In this document: positions 6,601 through 14,020 of the stretch, piece after piece
How positions within the stretch are numbered: the stretch's first letter is position 1
Layout: each line of letters begins with the position of its first letter
Assembly: GCA_900754605.1 (NCBI GenBank)
Contig: CAAEDK010000086.1
Span: forward strand, 1-18,333
Length of the DNA stretch: 18,333 bases
Direction: 5' to 3'
DNA from: an uncultured Oscillospiraceae bacterium
GTDB lineage: Bacteria > Bacillota_A > Clostridia > Oscillospirales > Oscillospiraceae
Program-made: the position numbers and the translations under genes
Notes under the pieces: generated by a model
Told to the model about the DNA's origin: nothing
The model's database searches: none
Seen by the model: the letters and a program-made list of their open reading frames with translations, nothing else

Positions 6601-6622
6601 GGGGGCGCCCGCCGATTTTTCT
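6581..6622 (-). terminator. GC-rich hairpin after the anti-sigma gene, possible terminator
   Basis: The arms GCGGGCGGCCCCTTT and AAGGGGGCGCCCGC pair with one or two bulges and a TGTC-type loop. It lies about 20 bases past the stop codon of the anti-sigma gene. On the minus strand it is followed only by TGTTATATTC, a poor U-tract. The T-run (ATTTTT) is on the plus strand, where no gene precedes it. Its role as a terminator is therefore uncertain. Confidence 0.4.
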
Positions 6623-6634
6623 GAACGAGTCAGG

Positions 6635-7480
6635 TCAGGGTTGTTCAGCCATGAGTGACTCCACAGTGGAGGCTGGGATGGGAAATTCCAATACCCCTTC
6701 TGCAGCGGCAGCCACAGAAGCCTCATCAAAGACCAGTACCAGTCCGCCTTCTGGGGTCCAATAGAAGTCTTGATTGGGAGCGATGGACTGAAATTCGCTG
6801 GGGAAGTAAGAACGGTCCTCCTCCTCCATCTGCCGGCGCACCTCATCAGACAGCACCGATGCATAATTTGAATCGGCGGGGAAGAGATCGGATAGAGTAA
6901 CCATTTTTCCGACGGTCCTGTCGATGTGGTAGTAGCGCAGAATCTGGTGTCCACTGGCTTGGGTCTGAAGAGCGGACACACGGAGGGTGAACCAACGGTC
7001 TGTATCAGCGGTGACCTCATAGCTTACATCCAGACTTTGATAGCCACCCTGAGCAAGGACCTCCGCATCCTGTTGAAACTGGTCGAGTAGTTGGTCAATG
7101 TCTGCCTGTACCACCTCGTTGACAGAGTCTCCCGCTTGGCCGCCCTCCAGCACATGAGGAATCGAGACATCGGCGGAGCTGTGTCCGTCATGGTAGAGAT
7201 AGTTCCGCAGGGTGACGACTTGCACCAGGGAGCCTAAGACTGGGATTTGCTCCATTGCTTCGGCCGCAGAGGCGGACACATTGGGAAGGACCACGAATAG
7301 AGAAGCTGCGGCAGCGGCAAACCAGGCGCCCCAGTGGGAGAGATGCCGCCGCTCCGACTCCTGTTGGGGCGATTCCTCAAGACTGTCGCAGGTCTCACGC
7401 AGCCGCTGGACAAAAGAGTCTGGCAGAGAAAATGGCTCTTCCTTGGCGCGCCGCTTCAAATCTTGATCAAATGGATCCAT
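6635..7480 (-). CDS. RsiV-like transmembrane anti-sigma factor (DUF3298 type)
   Basis: A 281-residue type II membrane protein. The cytosolic part (1-48) should hold the sigma partner. One transmembrane helix spans about 51-68 (WGAWFAAAAASLFVVL). The outer part starts NVSASAAEAMEQIPVLGSLV, a phrase typical of clostridial anti-sigma factors, and continues into a C-terminal DUF3298-like domain (about 140-278, TVGKMVTLSDLFPADSNY, FYWTPEGGLVLVFD). The B. subtilis family member RsiV binds lysozyme and is then cut by signal peptidase. The SASA-AEA sequence just outside the helix could be such a site. It starts 9 bases after the sigma gene with GAGGTG as ribosome binding site. Whether lysozyme is its signal is unknown. 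Confidence 0.87.
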   Translation of the reverse strand: MDPFDQDLKRRAKEEPFSLPDSFVQRLRETCDSLEESPQQESERRHLSHWGAWFAAAAASLFVVLPNVSASAAEAMEQIPVLGSLVQVVTLRNYLYHDGHSSADVSIPHVLEGGQAGDSVNEVVQADIDQLLDQFQQDAEVLAQGGYQSLDVSYEVTADTDRWFTLRVSALQTQASGHQILRYYHIDRTVGKMVTLSDLFPADSNYASVLSDEVRRQMEEEDRSYFPSEFQSIAPNQDFYWTPEGGLVLVFDEASVAAAAEGVLEFPIPASTVESLMAEQP

Positions 7481-7489
7481 GTTTACACC

Positions 7490-7978
7490 TCATTTCTCCG
7501 TGAATGTCTGTCGAAGCCGGTCTCTCGCCCGGCTGAGGCGGGTTTTGACCGCCCCTTGGGAGATCTTTAAAATCTGGGCAGTTTCGGCCACTGTGCAGTC
7601 CTCATAGTAAAACAGAGTGACTGCTGCCCGCATAGGCTCAGGCAGTTGAAGAACTGCGTCCCACAATGTCAGATGCTCCGCGAGATCTGGCTCCGGCGTG
7701 GTCAGGGATTCCGCCATCTGGTCGAAGTCCACGGTTCTCCGCTGCCGGCGGCAGAGGCTGTAGCACTCGTTGACCAGAATCCGCAGGAGCCAGGCTTTGA
7801 ATTTGTCAGGCTCCCGCAGGCGGTCCAGATGGGAGTAAGCCGAAAAGATGGCTTCCTGCACCGCATCTTCTGCATCCTGCTGGTTGGACAAGATGGAACG
7901 GGCCGTACGGTAGAGTGTGTTTTGGTGCTCCTCTACAAGGCGGCAGAATGTTTCTTTGTCCAGGACGGCTTTGGTCAT
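7490..7978 (-). CDS. ECF RNA polymerase sigma factor (SigV-like)
   Basis: A 162-residue extracytoplasmic-function sigma factor. Region 2 is at about 17-80, with DAEDAVQEAIFSAY (35-48) and FKAWLLRILVNECYS (60-74). Region 4 is at about 108-158, with LFYYEDCTVAETAQILKIS and the recognition helix GAVKTRLSRARDRLRQ. It has no extra domains. The ATG at 7978 has AAAGGAG upstream. It is directly followed by an RsiV-type anti-sigma gene, so it is expected to be held at the membrane until a cell-envelope stress releases it. An ECF-type promoter 50-75 bases upstream suggests autoregulation. Confidence 0.93.
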   Translation of the reverse strand: MTKAVLDKETFCRLVEEHQNTLYRTARSILSNQQDAEDAVQEAIFSAYSHLDRLREPDKFKAWLLRILVNECYSLCRRQRRTVDFDQMAESLTTPEPDLAEHLTLWDAVLQLPEPMRAAVTLFYYEDCTVAETAQILKISQGAVKTRLSRARDRLRQTFTEK

Positions 7979-8026
7979 GGATGGGTGCGCTCCTTTCCGG
8001 GATCGATCGGCCGATCTGTCTATTTA

Positions 8027-8052
8027 GACGGAACAGGGGAGAAAAAGGTTAC
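8027..8052 (-). promoter_or_regulatory. ECF-type promoter, probable autoregulatory site of the sigma operon
   Basis: On the minus strand GTAAC followed by CTTTTT (from 8052) is separated by 17 bases from CGTC (8030-8027). An AAC-type -35 and a CGTC -10 are hallmarks of ECF promoters of the SigW/SigV kind. It lies about 50 bases before the sigma factor start codon. Confidence 0.7.
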
Positions 8053-8082
8053 AAGGGACAGGTATGAGACCTGTGTTTCACT

Positions 8083-8111
8083 ACTATAATATCTACGGGG
8101 GCATACGTCAA
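8083..8111 (-). promoter_or_regulatory. Sigma-A-type promoter of the sigma/anti-sigma operon
   Basis: On the minus strand TTGACG (8111-8106) and TATAGT (8088-8083) are spaced 17 bases apart, upstream of the ECF-type promoter. It would give basal expression of the sigma/anti-sigma pair. Confidence 0.65.
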
Positions 8112-8258
8112 TGTCTGACCAATGGTGGGAGCAGGAAAATTTTTCACAGAGACTGGGACTTTGTGACTTCCCTTTCTCTCAGAAATGTTGTATGATAGAA
8201 TAAATAAGGACTGCTGACTTTTAAATGTACAGGCGGTCCGGAAGCAAGTGAGGGCTGA

Positions 8259-8621
8259 ATGATGGAAGCTGCCAATATACACAACAAGCTGATCCTGGCT
8301 GTGGTGCAGGAAGATGACTATGACACCACAGTAAGCGAACTAAATCAGAACGGATTTTTTGTCACCATGCTCAGTTCTACTGGCGGGTTCTGGAAAAAGA
8401 AGAACATCACCATCATGCTGGGTGTGGAGGAGACCAGGCTGGAGGATGCGCTGTCCATTTTAAAGCAGTGCGCCGGAAAGCGGAAACAGACCATTTATTC
8501 CAATGTCACCATGCCAACTGGGAGCCAGTACGCTGTGGCCATGCCCTCCGTGCCGGTGAATGTAGAACTGGGCGGCGTCACTGTGTTTGTTATGGACCTG
8601 GAGCGGCTGGAGAAGCTGTAA
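8259..8621 (+). CDS. Cyclic-di-AMP receptor (DarA/PstA-like PII-type protein)
   Basis: A 120-residue protein of the PII-like c-di-AMP receptor family (DUF970). The signature is visible: LILAVVQEDDYDTTVSELNQNGFFVTMLSSTGGF with the TGGF loop at 41-44, then NITIMLGVEE, and the C-terminal GGVTVFVMDLERLEKL. These trimers bind c-di-AMP in the cytosol and change loop conformation. Their effectors are still poorly defined. The two adjacent ATG codons (8259, 8262) cannot be separated; GTGAGGG lies just upstream. The ORF contains a longer segment before the last strand (KRKQTIYSNVTMPTG) than a minimal PII fold, which is normal in this subgroup. It is monocistronic, and its next neighbour is an RCK_C-containing antiporter. 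Confidence 0.9.
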   Translation: MMEAANIHNKLILAVVQEDDYDTTVSELNQNGFFVTMLSSTGGFWKKKNITIMLGVEETRLEDALSILKQCAGKRKQTIYSNVTMPTGSQYAVAMPSVPVNVELGGVTVFVMDLERLEKL

Positions 8622-8646
8622 GCCAGTGAGCACTCGTTACCTTATC

Positions 8647-8696
8647 TGCGCTCTGTCGGCCTTTTGGCCGGCAGAGCGCATTTTTTAGAGGCGTCT
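8647..8696 (+). terminator. Terminator of the c-di-AMP receptor gene
   Basis: A 15-bp stem with one G-T wobble (8647-8661 with 8666-8690 region, loop CTTTT) is followed by six T. Confidence 0.92.
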
Positions 8697-8762
8697 GTGC
8701 AAAAATCTGAACGAAATCTTTATCCTTAGCACATTTTCTTTCAGAAAAAATGATTTGTTCTA

Positions 8763-8771
8763 TGTTATAAT
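8763..8771 (+). promoter_or_regulatory. Extended -10 promoter of the antiporter gene
   Basis: TGTTATAAT (8763-8771) is a perfect extended -10 element. No convincing -35 is visible 16-18 bases upstream, which extended -10 promoters tolerate. The leader to the ATG at 8840 is about 62 bases. Confidence 0.55.
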
Positions 8772-8839
8772 GGATTTCATATCCTGGTCTGCTCCTGGTT
8801 GATCTGGAGCGGTACCTGCCGTGGAGGTTTTGCTGCGCT

Positions 8840-10462
8840 ATGACGGAGGCCCTGCTGCTGATTGGCTGTGTGATTGCCCTGTGCACTTTGATGGGACGGT
8901 TTCTGGACCGCCTGGCAGTTCCATCCCTGTTGATCTTTATTGCGTTAGGGATGTGCTTTGGAGAAAATGGACTGCTGCATATCTATTTTAATGATTACTA
9001 TGCTGTCAATCTGATCTGTTCGGTCAGTTTGATTTTCATCATGTTTTATGGCGGCTTCGGTACCAATTTATCCGCTGCTCGTCCAGTAGCGGTTCAGTCT
9101 GTGGTCCTATCCACACTGGGAGTGGCGGGGACGGCAGCACTGGTGGCCGCCTTTGCGCACTGGGCGCTGAAGCTGCCTTGGCTGGAGAGATTTCTGATTG
9201 GTTCAGTCATTTCCTCTACTGATGCAGCTTCGGTATTCAATATCCTGCGGTCTAAAAAGCTGGCCCTGAAGGAGCATACCGATTCCCTGCTGGAGATTGA
9301 ATCGGGCTCTAACGATCCCATCTCCTATATGCTGACCACTGTAGCGGTAGGAATTATGTCTGGGGAGGAGATTGTGGTTCCGTTGCTGCTGCTCCAGCAG
9401 CTGGCGGTTGGGATTTTGTGTGGTATACTGCTGGGTAAGCTGGCCATCTGGGCTCTGCGGCGAGGTGCCTTTCCATCGGGGCAGAGTCAGACCATTTTTA
9501 TTTTCTCGGTGGTTCTCTTGTCCTATGCATTGCCTGCCGCTCTGGGAGGCAACGGGTATCTCAGCGCCTATCTCTGCGGCATTTGGATGGGAAATACAAA
9601 GCTGCCGCAGAAGCGCTATCTGGTCCACTTCTTTGATGTGGTCACTGATGTGGCCCAAGTGCTTATTTTTTTCCTGCTGGGCCTGCTGGTAACGCCGGTG
9701 GAATTGCCTGCTGTTCTGATGCCGGCCTTGGCTGTGATGGTTTTTCTTACCCTGGTGGGTCGCCCCCTGGTGGCAGCCCTGCTCCTATTGCCCTTTCGGC
9801 CTTCCCTGGGTCAGGTGGGGGTAGTATCATGGGCTGGTCTTCGGGGCGTGGCCTCGATCGTATTTGCCATCATGGCGGTACTGGGCGGCGTGGAGATGAA
9901 ATACGATCTGTTTAATCTGGTGTTCTGTATTGTTCTGCTATCGATCTCTATTCAGGGGACGCTGCTGCCGTGGGTGGCAGATCGACTGGGGATGATTGAC
10001 CAGGCAGGCGATGTGAGCAAGACTTTTAATGATTACCAAGAGGAGAGCGACATCGATTTTATCAAAGTCCACCTGGGGGAGGGACATCCCTGGAGCGGAG
10101 GGACTCTGCAGGAAGTGCCGATTCCATCGGATCTATTGGTGGTGATGATTGCACGCGGACAGGATACCATCGTCCCACATGGAGGAACTATTTTGCAGAC
10201 AGGTGACCTTCTGGTGATGGCTGCCAGAGCGTTTGAAGACCGGGAGAACATTTCGCTCCAAGAAGTGGTGGTGGAGCGGAGCCATAAGTGGTGTGGGCGC
10301 TCGCTCAGTGAGATTTCCGTGCCGCGGAATTTCCTGATCGTGATGATCAAAAGGGGACTAGATACCATCATTCCGGATGGGAGCACCCGTCTGGAGGCGG
10401 GAGATGTTTTAGTAGCGGCACAATCCAATACGGCGGCATCTGCTGCTCAGATGCGGGAATGA
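8840..10462 (+). CDS. CPA1-type monovalent cation (K+ or Na+)/H+ antiporter with two RCK_C domains
   Basis: A 540-residue inner membrane antiporter. Residues 1-390 are about 12-13 hydrophobic helices of the CPA1/NhaP fold, with the unwound-helix motif SSTDAAS and the ion-binding ESGSNDP (Asn-Asp, the CPA1 pair). The C-terminal tail holds two tandem RCK_C (TrkA-C) domains, at about 402-470 (PIPSDLLVVMIARGQDTIVP) and 475-530 (SVPRNFLIVMIKRGLDTIIP), clearly a duplication. This layout is that of NhaP2/CvrA-like K+/H+ antiporters. RCK_C domains are known c-di-AMP binding modules in Firmicute K+ transporters. GTGGAGG lies 12 bases before the start, a little far. The TGA stop sits in the terminator stem. 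Substrate (K+ versus Na+) cannot be settled from sequence. Confidence 0.9.
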   Translation: MTEALLLIGCVIALCTLMGRFLDRLAVPSLLIFIALGMCFGENGLLHIYFNDYYAVNLICSVSLIFIMFYGGFGTNLSAARPVAVQSVVLSTLGVAGTAALVAAFAHWALKLPWLERFLIGSVISSTDAASVFNILRSKKLALKEHTDSLLEIESGSNDPISYMLTTVAVGIMSGEEIVVPLLLLQQLAVGILCGILLGKLAIWALRRGAFPSGQSQTIFIFSVVLLSYALPAALGGNGYLSAYLCGIWMGNTKLPQKRYLVHFFDVVTDVAQVLIFFLLGLLVTPVELPAVLMPALAVMVFLTLVGRPLVAALLLLPFRPSLGQVGVVSWAGLRGVASIVFAIMAVLGGVEMKYDLFNLVFCIVLLSISIQGTLLPWVADRLGMIDQAGDVSKTFNDYQEESDIDFIKVHLGEGHPWSGGTLQEVPIPSDLLVVMIARGQDTIVPHGGTILQTGDLLVMAARAFEDRENISLQEVVVERSHKWCGRSLSEISVPRNFLIVMIKRGLDTIIPDGSTRLEAGDVLVAAQSNTAASAAQMRE

Positions 10463-10484
10463 TGACCTCATTCCCGCCATTTTT
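10453..10484 (+). terminator. Terminator overlapping the antiporter stop codon
   Basis: GCGGGAATGA (10453-10462) pairs perfectly with TCATTCCCGC (10468-10477), loop TGACC, followed by CATTTTT. The first arm contains the last three codons and the TGA stop. Confidence 0.88.
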
Positions 10485-10510
10485 CTGCCGCTCTTCTGTG
10501 ATTTTGAGGA

Positions 10511-10539
10511 TTGATAAATCTTTGATTCTGTTGTATCTT
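10511..10539 (+). promoter_or_regulatory. Candidate promoter of the MATE gene
   Basis: TTGATA (10511-10516) and TATCTT (10534-10539) are 17 bases apart. The leader to the MATE start is about 85 bases and includes two GGATCC sites in a loose inverted repeat (about 10589-10620). Confidence 0.5.
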
Positions 10540-10631
10540 ATAGGTACATCAAGTTAAAAAACTGTAAATTTTCCGGCAGTCCGGCGCATGGATCCAAAGT
10601 TGCGTATCCGGCCGGGATCCGGTGAGAAAGG

Positions 10632-12059
10632 ATGGTCCGATCTGATATGATCCGCACCAAAAAGCGCCACCAGATGGATATGTGTCACGGCTCCCTGGCA
10701 GATAAGATCCTGTTGTTTGCCATTCCGTTGATGGCCTCCAGTATGCTGCAGCTTCTGTTTAATGCTGCTGATGTCATTGTAGTGGGGCGGTTTGCCGGGA
10801 AAGAGTCACTGGCTGCGGTGGGTTCCACCGCATCTCTGATCAACCTTCTGGTGGCCCTGTTTGTGGGGCTTTCTGTGGGATCCAATGTAGTAGTGGCCCG
10901 CAATCTGGGAGGAAAACGGCATGATATGGTGAACCGTGCAGTTCATACCTCTATTCTGATGGCTCTGATCAGCGGTGCGATCTTGGCAGTATTCGGATTC
11001 TTTGCGGCACGCCAGCTTCTGGTATGGATGTCTTCTCCCGCTGATGTGATCGGCAAGTCGACTGTGTATCTGCGGATCTATTTTCTGGGGATGCCCGCCA
11101 CTATGGCCTATAACTTTGGAGCCGCCATTTTGCGGGCTCAGGGAGATACCAAACGTCCGTTATACTTTTTGATGATAGCGGGCGTGGTCAATGTGATCCT
11201 GAATCTGATCTCTGTTATCCTGCTTCGAATGGATGTAGCGGGAGTAGCCTTGGCCACCACAATTTCTCAGTATGTGTCTGCTGGGCTGGTCATTCTCTGT
11301 CTGACAAAGGAGGAAGGCCCTCTGCGCCTGAATCTGAAAACCATGAAGCTGGATAGGCATATTTTAGGACAGATTTTGGAGATTGGCTTGCCTGCCGGTT
11401 TCCAGGGGATCGTATTTTCTCTATCTAATGTTCTGATCCAGTCCTCTATCAATTCCTTTGGTTCTACTGTGGTGGCTGGCTCTGCTGCAGCTGGCAACAT
11501 CGAGAATTTTGTTTATCAGGCAATGAATGCGTTCTACCAGACCAACCTGACCTTCACGGGACAGAACTATGGAGCCGGGGAGTGCCGCCGTGTGGATAAG
11601 ACTTTACTGTACTGTCAGGGGTTTGTGATCATAACAGGGCTGGTCCTGGGAAACTTGGTATACTATTTTGGCCATCCGCTAATCAGTATTTACGCCCCTG
11701 GAGAAGAAGATGTGATCCGACAGGGCATCATCCGTCTTGGCTATGTGGCTTGTCCCTATGCCCTGTGTGGCATTATGGATACCATGGTTGGAAGTTTGCG
11801 TGGTCTTGGTTACTCTATTGGTCCTATGATCGTTTCCCTCATTGGCGCCTGTGGTCTGCGGATCGTGTGGATTTTTACCATCTTTCAAATCGACCGCACA
11901 CCAGAGAACCTGTACATCTCCTACCCCATTTCCTGGCTGGTTACCGGTGCAGTTCACATTCTGTTCTTCCTCTATGTGCGGAAAAAGGCGTTTGCCCGGG
12001 TGCGGGCCGAATCCGATGGAGATTCAGGGGGAGAGCAAGCTGTGACTGGGGAGAAGTAA
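10632..12059 (+). CDS. MATE-family multidrug/toxin efflux transporter
   Basis: A 475-residue inner membrane exporter with twelve hydrophobic helices in two six-helix halves, the layout of MATE proteins that use an H+ or Na+ gradient. The N-terminal half has the phrase LLFNAADVIVVGRFAGKESLAAVG, diagnostic of the clostridial DinF/NorM-like branch. The second half has PAGFQGIVFSLSNVLIQSSI and NAFYQTNLTFTGQNYGAG. It is likely an antiporter of cationic drugs or toxins, but the substrate is not visible. The start is uncertain: the ATG at 10632 has GGTGA just upstream, and an in-frame ATG at 10647 is also possible. It is alone in its transcription unit. No clear terminator follows. Confidence 0.92.
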   Translation: MVRSDMIRTKKRHQMDMCHGSLADKILLFAIPLMASSMLQLLFNAADVIVVGRFAGKESLAAVGSTASLINLLVALFVGLSVGSNVVVARNLGGKRHDMVNRAVHTSILMALISGAILAVFGFFAARQLLVWMSSPADVIGKSTVYLRIYFLGMPATMAYNFGAAILRAQGDTKRPLYFLMIAGVVNVILNLISVILLRMDVAGVALATTISQYVSAGLVILCLTKEEGPLRLNLKTMKLDRHILGQILEIGLPAGFQGIVFSLSNVLIQSSINSFGSTVVAGSAAAGNIENFVYQAMNAFYQTNLTFTGQNYGAGECRRVDKTLLYCQGFVIITGLVLGNLVYYFGHPLISIYAPGEEDVIRQGIIRLGYVACPYALCGIMDTMVGSLRGLGYSIGPMIVSLIGACGLRIVWIFTIFQIDRTPENLYISYPISWLVTGAVHILFFLYVRKKAFARVRAESDGDSGGEQAVTGEK

Positions 12060-12202
12060 GCAATCTTTCAGCAAGCTCGATTTATCGATTGGATGCGGCG
12101 ATCCGAAGAGGCTGCCGTATCACATGATTGCCAAAGAAATGGTGATTTTGGCATGCATCTCCGAAAAAACTGAAAATCTGTTTCTGGATTTTGGTTTTGC
12201 CC

Positions 12203-12232
12203 TAGACAAAGGAATCTACATTGTGATAAGAT
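12203..12232 (+). promoter_or_regulatory. Promoter of the 3-hydroxybutyryl-CoA dehydrogenase gene
   Basis: TAGACA (12203-12208) is followed after 18 bases by TAAGAT (12227-12232), itself preceded by TGA to give an extended -10. The resulting leader of about 115 bases is GC-rich (for example 12280-12325) and its function is unknown. Confidence 0.7.
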
Positions 12233-12352
12233 ACCCACAGCAGAGTGGGAGAAGCGCTCTGCAAAGAGAGGAAGCGCACCGGTTTCCGCCGAGGCCGGCT
12301 CCGGGTTGAGCGCCCGCGCATCCCCATTATGGATGAAAAGAAGGAGATCAAA

Positions 12353-13246
12353 ATGGAAATCCGCAAAATTTTTGTCGTCGGTTCTGGTCTGATGGGCAGT
12401 GGTATCGCACAGACTGCCATCCAGGCTGGCTATGAGGTCATTCTGAACGATCAGAGCAAGGCAGCCCTTGAGCGGGGGCAGGCCGGCATCGGCAAGCGTC
12501 TGGAGCGTCTGGTTGAGAAGGGACGTATGACTGCGGAGGAGAAGGACGCCTGCATGGGCCGTCTGACCACCTCTGTCAGCGTGCATGTGGCCTCTAATGT
12601 TGATATGGTTATCGAGGCTATCTATGAGAACCTGGAGGCCAAGCAGGCTATCTTCCAGCAGCTGGACAAGATTTGTGACAGCCGCACCATCTTTGCCTCC
12701 AACACCTCCTCCATCTCTATGACCAGCCTGGCTGCTGCTACCAGCCGTCCGGAGAAGGTGGTGGGTATGCACTTCTTCTCCCCTGTGCCTGTAATGAGTC
12801 TGGTGGAGATCGTCTATGGCCTGCGTACCTCCAAAGAGACCATTGATATTGTGGACGAACTGGGCAAGAGCATGGGCAAGCGCACCATTCTGGCCAAGGA
12901 TAAGCCCGGCTTCATTGTGAACCGTATGCTTCTGCCCATGCTGAACGAAGCCGTTCAGGTTTTGGACGAGGATATCGGCAGCGTGGAGGATGTGGATGAG
13001 GGCATGATGCGGGGCTGTAACCACCCCATGGGCCCCCTGGCTCTGGCGGACATGATTGGTCTGGACATCCTGCTGGAGGTTATGGAGACTTTCTATCTGG
13101 ATTTGGGCGACACGAAGTATCGTCCTGCCCATCTGCTGCGTAAGATGGTAGCTGCCGGTTATCTGGGCCGTAAGTCTGGTGCTGGCTTCTATGTCTATGA
13201 CGAGGGCAAGAAGATCGGCGTGAACCCGGTCCTGGTCAAGGCCTGA
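12353..13246 (+). CDS. hbd: 3-hydroxybutyryl-CoA dehydrogenase
   Basis: A 297-residue NAD(P)-dependent enzyme that reduces acetoacetyl-CoA to 3-hydroxybutyryl-CoA, a step of butyrate formation in anaerobic Clostridia (or the reverse in beta-oxidation). The Rossmann nucleotide site is VVGSGLMGSGIAQ (8-20). The catalytic set of the family is present: Ser119 in SNTSS, His140 in MHFFSP, Glu152 in LVEI and Asn190 in PGFIVNR. The C-terminal dimer domain shows GPLALADMIGLD and GRKSGAGFYVYD. It is slightly longer than the usual 282. The start at 12353 is preferred because AAGGAG precedes it, and the longer upstream frame is low-quality translation. It stands alone, away from other butyrate genes. Confidence 0.95.
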   Translation: MEIRKIFVVGSGLMGSGIAQTAIQAGYEVILNDQSKAALERGQAGIGKRLERLVEKGRMTAEEKDACMGRLTTSVSVHVASNVDMVIEAIYENLEAKQAIFQQLDKICDSRTIFASNTSSISMTSLAAATSRPEKVVGMHFFSPVPVMSLVEIVYGLRTSKETIDIVDELGKSMGKRTILAKDKPGFIVNRMLLPMLNEAVQVLDEDIGSVEDVDEGMMRGCNHPMGPLALADMIGLDILLEVMETFYLDLGDTKYRPAHLLRKMVAAGYLGRKSGAGFYVYDEGKKIGVNPVLVKA

Positions 13247-13270
13247 GTACACACACCATAAAATCTGATA

Positions 13271-13311
13271 AGCACCCCGGGGCTCTAGTGAGCTCCGGGG
13301 TGCTTTGTTTG
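13271..13311 (+). terminator. Terminator of the 3-hydroxybutyryl-CoA dehydrogenase gene
   Basis: A 14-bp stem (13271-13284 with 13291-13304, one G-T) is followed by TTTGTTT. Confidence 0.9.
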
Positions 13312-13332
13312 ATATCGGAGAGGAAAAAATTG

Positions 13333-13638
13333 ATGGAAGCTGAGATAATACCGCATCTCCGATTGCCTGGAAGTAGCGAGCTGTTCCATGACACGGTACA
13401 TGCTGTCTGTGTCAAAGACTGCACAGCGGAGCAGCTGGATGCCTGGGCGGGTGGATGTCCGGATCTGGAGGCCAAATCAGGGACGGGGGATCGCCTCTGC
13501 CTTGTGCGCTGTGATGGAGCGTCGCTGTCCCGCTTCAGCATTCACACGCATCACGGATCATTTTGTCCTTTTTCTGAACTGGGGGTACCAGGCAGTGTAA
13601 AAGCAGTAGGTGGAGATGTGAAGAAAAGTAAGAGATAA
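13333..13638 (+). pseudogene. Decayed GNAT-family N-acetyltransferase
   Basis: Pieces of a clostridial GNAT acetyltransferase can be read across several frames. From the ATG at 13333 the expected N-terminus (ME-LR-K-YRISDCLEVA-ELFHDTVHAV) is recovered only by skipping one extra base, reading through TAA at a likely Lys codon, and restoring one missing base before ELFHDTVHAV. That frame then gives AEQLDAWAGGCPDLEA. The central part of the domain is missing, and a different frame continues with NQGRGIASALCAVMERR, the acetyl-CoA-binding motif A (Q/RxxGxG/A type), and LNWGYQAV. After that come TAA and TAG where Lys and Gln codons are expected. Multiple independent lesions show it is not a functional gene. 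Upstream GGAGAGG would have been its ribosome binding site. Confidence 0.8.
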
Positions 13639-13667
13639 TTTAGTAGAAATGAAAATAAAGTGAAAGA

Positions 13668-13696
13668 TTAACTTTAATAAAATTAAACGATATAAT
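13668..13696 (+). promoter_or_regulatory. Promoter of the DUF2089 operon
   Basis: TTAACT (13668-13673) and TATAAT (13691-13696) are separated by exactly 17 bases in an A/T-rich stretch, only 24 bases before the start codon. Confidence 0.8.
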
Positions 13697-13719
13697 GGAA
13701 ACAGAGAGGAGGAGAGAGA

Positions 13720-14016
13720 ATGCCCATCGAGACGGTCCCTGAGTGGATGGCCGGACTGGAGGAGGAGGACATAGCCTTCATTCGGCGCTTTGTGTTGGCC
13801 TCTGGGTCCCTGAAAGAGGTGGCGGGGGTCTACGGTGTGACCTATCCCACTGTACGCCTGCGGCTGGACCGGCTGATCCAGAAGATCCGCCTGAGCGAGG
13901 ACACCGCTGCCGACCCGTATATTGGGCTGATCAAGCGGCTGGCAGTGAACGAGAAGCTAGACTTCGACACCGCCAAGGTGCTGATTTCCGCCTATAAAAA
14001 AACGAAAGGAGAATAA
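13720..14016 (+). CDS. DUF2089-family putative DNA-binding regulator
   Basis: A 98-residue small protein of the DUF2089 family. Residues 18-50 form a helix-turn-helix-like segment (FIRRFVLASGSLKEVAGVYG then VTYPTVRLRLDRLIQKI) that resembles sigma-factor or recruiter-type HTHs. The C-terminal half is helical (PYIGLIKRLAVNEKLDFDTAKVLISAYKKTK). Family members in Firmicutes are encoded with small membrane proteins, as here, where the next gene begins 4 bases after this stop. AGAGAGGAGGAGAGAG precedes the start. A regulator plus membrane partner is a reasonable inference, but the target is unknown. Confidence 0.85.
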   Translation: MPIETVPEWMAGLEEEDIAFIRRFVLASGSLKEVAGVYGVTYPTVRLRLDRLIQKIRLSEDTAADPYIGLIKRLAVNEKLDFDTAKVLISAYKKTKGE

Positions 14017-14020
14017 TACC

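Noticed and set aside
8056..8073. ACAGGT/ACCTGT hairpin upstream of the sigma operon
   Set aside because: Only six base pairs and no T-run on either strand; it could be an operator but nothing else supports it.
12127..12160. TGCCAAA/TTTGGCA inverted repeat after the MATE gene
   Set aside because: It has no following T-run, a long loop and lies about 70 bases past the stop codon, so I could not support it as a terminator.
12068..13252. Minus-strand 394-codon open frame opposite the dehydrogenase
   Set aside because: The plus strand encodes an intact 3-hydroxybutyryl-CoA dehydrogenase with all catalytic residues; the antisense frame has no recognisable domain.
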